Source: Bdellovibrionales bacterium (lineage in GTDB: Bacteria; Bdellovibrionota; Bdellovibrionia; Bdellovibrionales; UBA1609). From it: 32,461 nucleotides of DNA. The stretch lies in the NCBI GenBank assembly GCA_019637855.1, contig JAHBUX010000022.1, positions 1 through 32,461 on the forward strand. The letters are read 5' to 3'. How positions within the stretch are numbered: the stretch's first letter is position 1; every line of letters begins with the position of its first letter. The notes below the pieces were generated by a model that was not told the origin of the DNA, made no database searches, and saw only the letters and a list, made by a program, of their open reading frames with translations. Shown here in pieces: positions 32,290 to 32,461 of this stretch. A program made the translations under genes and the position numbers.

Positions 32290-32461
32290 ATGGCGAAGCA
32301 GTTAGAAATGACAGGATGCACAGGCTGGGGTGGGAAGCGCTCTGGAGCTGGTCGTCCTAATAGAACTGGAACTGTTTCGCATGGTCGGCGTGAGACTGTG
32401 AACTTTAAGCTGCCGTTGAACTTAACCTTGCGCCTACGTAAAGGTATTCCCACCATTCGAA
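32290..32461 (+). CDS. N-terminus of a probable RAYT/IS200-like Y1 transposase, cut by the window end
   Basis: An ATG with CGGAG about 9 nt upstream opens a frame that runs to the right edge without a stop (57 codons). The protein begins with a basic, glycine-rich GWGGKRSGAGRPNRTGTVSH segment, then LPLNLTLRLRKGIPTIR. This matches the start of REP-associated tyrosine transposases (Y1_Tnp family) common in deltaproteobacteria, which read GG-R-GAGRK...VSH...PVHVTLR...LP-LR. The histidine pair and catalytic Tyr would lie beyond the window, so neither activity nor completeness can be judged. The repetitive, AT-rich upstream flank fits a mobile-type locus. Confidence 0.55.
   Translation, partial: MAKQLEMTGCTGWGGKRSGAGRPNRTGTVSHGRRETVNFKLPLNLTLRLRKGIPTIR

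Noticed and set aside
1-32461. CRISPR array, prophage genes, rRNA operon
   Set aside because: I looked for regular direct repeats with spacers, phage structural or integrase genes and rRNA sequence, and saw none.

Overview
The window looks like chromosomal DNA of a Gram-negative, Bdellovibrio-like bacterium (Bdellovibrionota or a related deltaproteobacterial-type lineage). This is inferred from several things. There are many lipoprotein and outer-membrane signals. GTP-type PEPCK, class II (B12) ribonucleotide reductase and a eukaryotic-type AdoMet decarboxylase occur together. Repeat-rich surface lipoproteins sit next to beta-barrels. No rRNA, CRISPR array, prophage or complete insertion sequence was seen.

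Layout. (1) 1-3749, minus strand: one uninterrupted frame running off the left edge, encoding at least 1249 residues of a very large repeat-containing lipoprotein. (2) 3999-5825: PEP carboxykinase. It is followed by a 200-bp gap whose long-range pairing and position just before zapA suggest 6S RNA. (3) 6027-10352: a tight plus-strand operon zapA - fau - rny - tyrS - [2Fe-2S] ferredoxin, with gaps of 21, 2 and 2 nt and a 4-nt overlap. The RNase Y has lost most of its HD metal ligands, and the ferredoxin carries an Arg/Gly-rich tail. (4) 10353-11907, minus strand: an A-type Fe-S carrier and a cysteine desulfurase, so three Fe-S genes meet here. (5) 11979-14090: NrdJ, followed by two small genes (14236-14781) that converge on a shared hairpin terminator. 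(6) 15095-19495: acyl-CoA dehydrogenase, UbiB-like kinase, CinA-like protein and a GT2 glycosyltransferase, packed so closely that convergent neighbours overlap by 41 and 106 nt. (7) 19525-21997: polyamine operon (eukaryotic-type AdoMet decarboxylase, spermidine synthase) continuing into an SpoU/TrmH methyltransferase. (8) 22002-24727: DUF2799 lipoprotein, QueF, a NYN-domain protein with a Gly/Arg-rich tail, and an unknown protein. (9) 24817-26199: tRNA-Arg(UCG), a DUF1304 membrane protein whose frame runs on antisense through an HxlR regulator, and a divergent GNAT acetyltransferase with an inverted-repeat operator between the last two. (10) 26213-31714: GT4 glycosyltransferase, then an outer-membrane barrel, a 956-residue Ig-like/FN3 lipoprotein and a second barrel, probably a cell-surface module. 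(11) 31715-32461: gene-poor DNA of different character, with a GAGAG microsatellite, TTAGAG repeats, a palindrome and the start of a probable RAYT/IS200-like transposase cut by the right edge.

Most genes are housekeeping: gluconeogenesis, division, folate, RNA decay, translation, Fe-S assembly, dNTP synthesis, polyamines and queuosine. The unusual points are the eroded catalytic centre of RNase Y, the two unrelated proteins with RGG-like tails, the eukaryotic-type AdoMet decarboxylase, the antisense extension of the DUF1304 gene, and the two large Cys-patterned surface lipoproteins.
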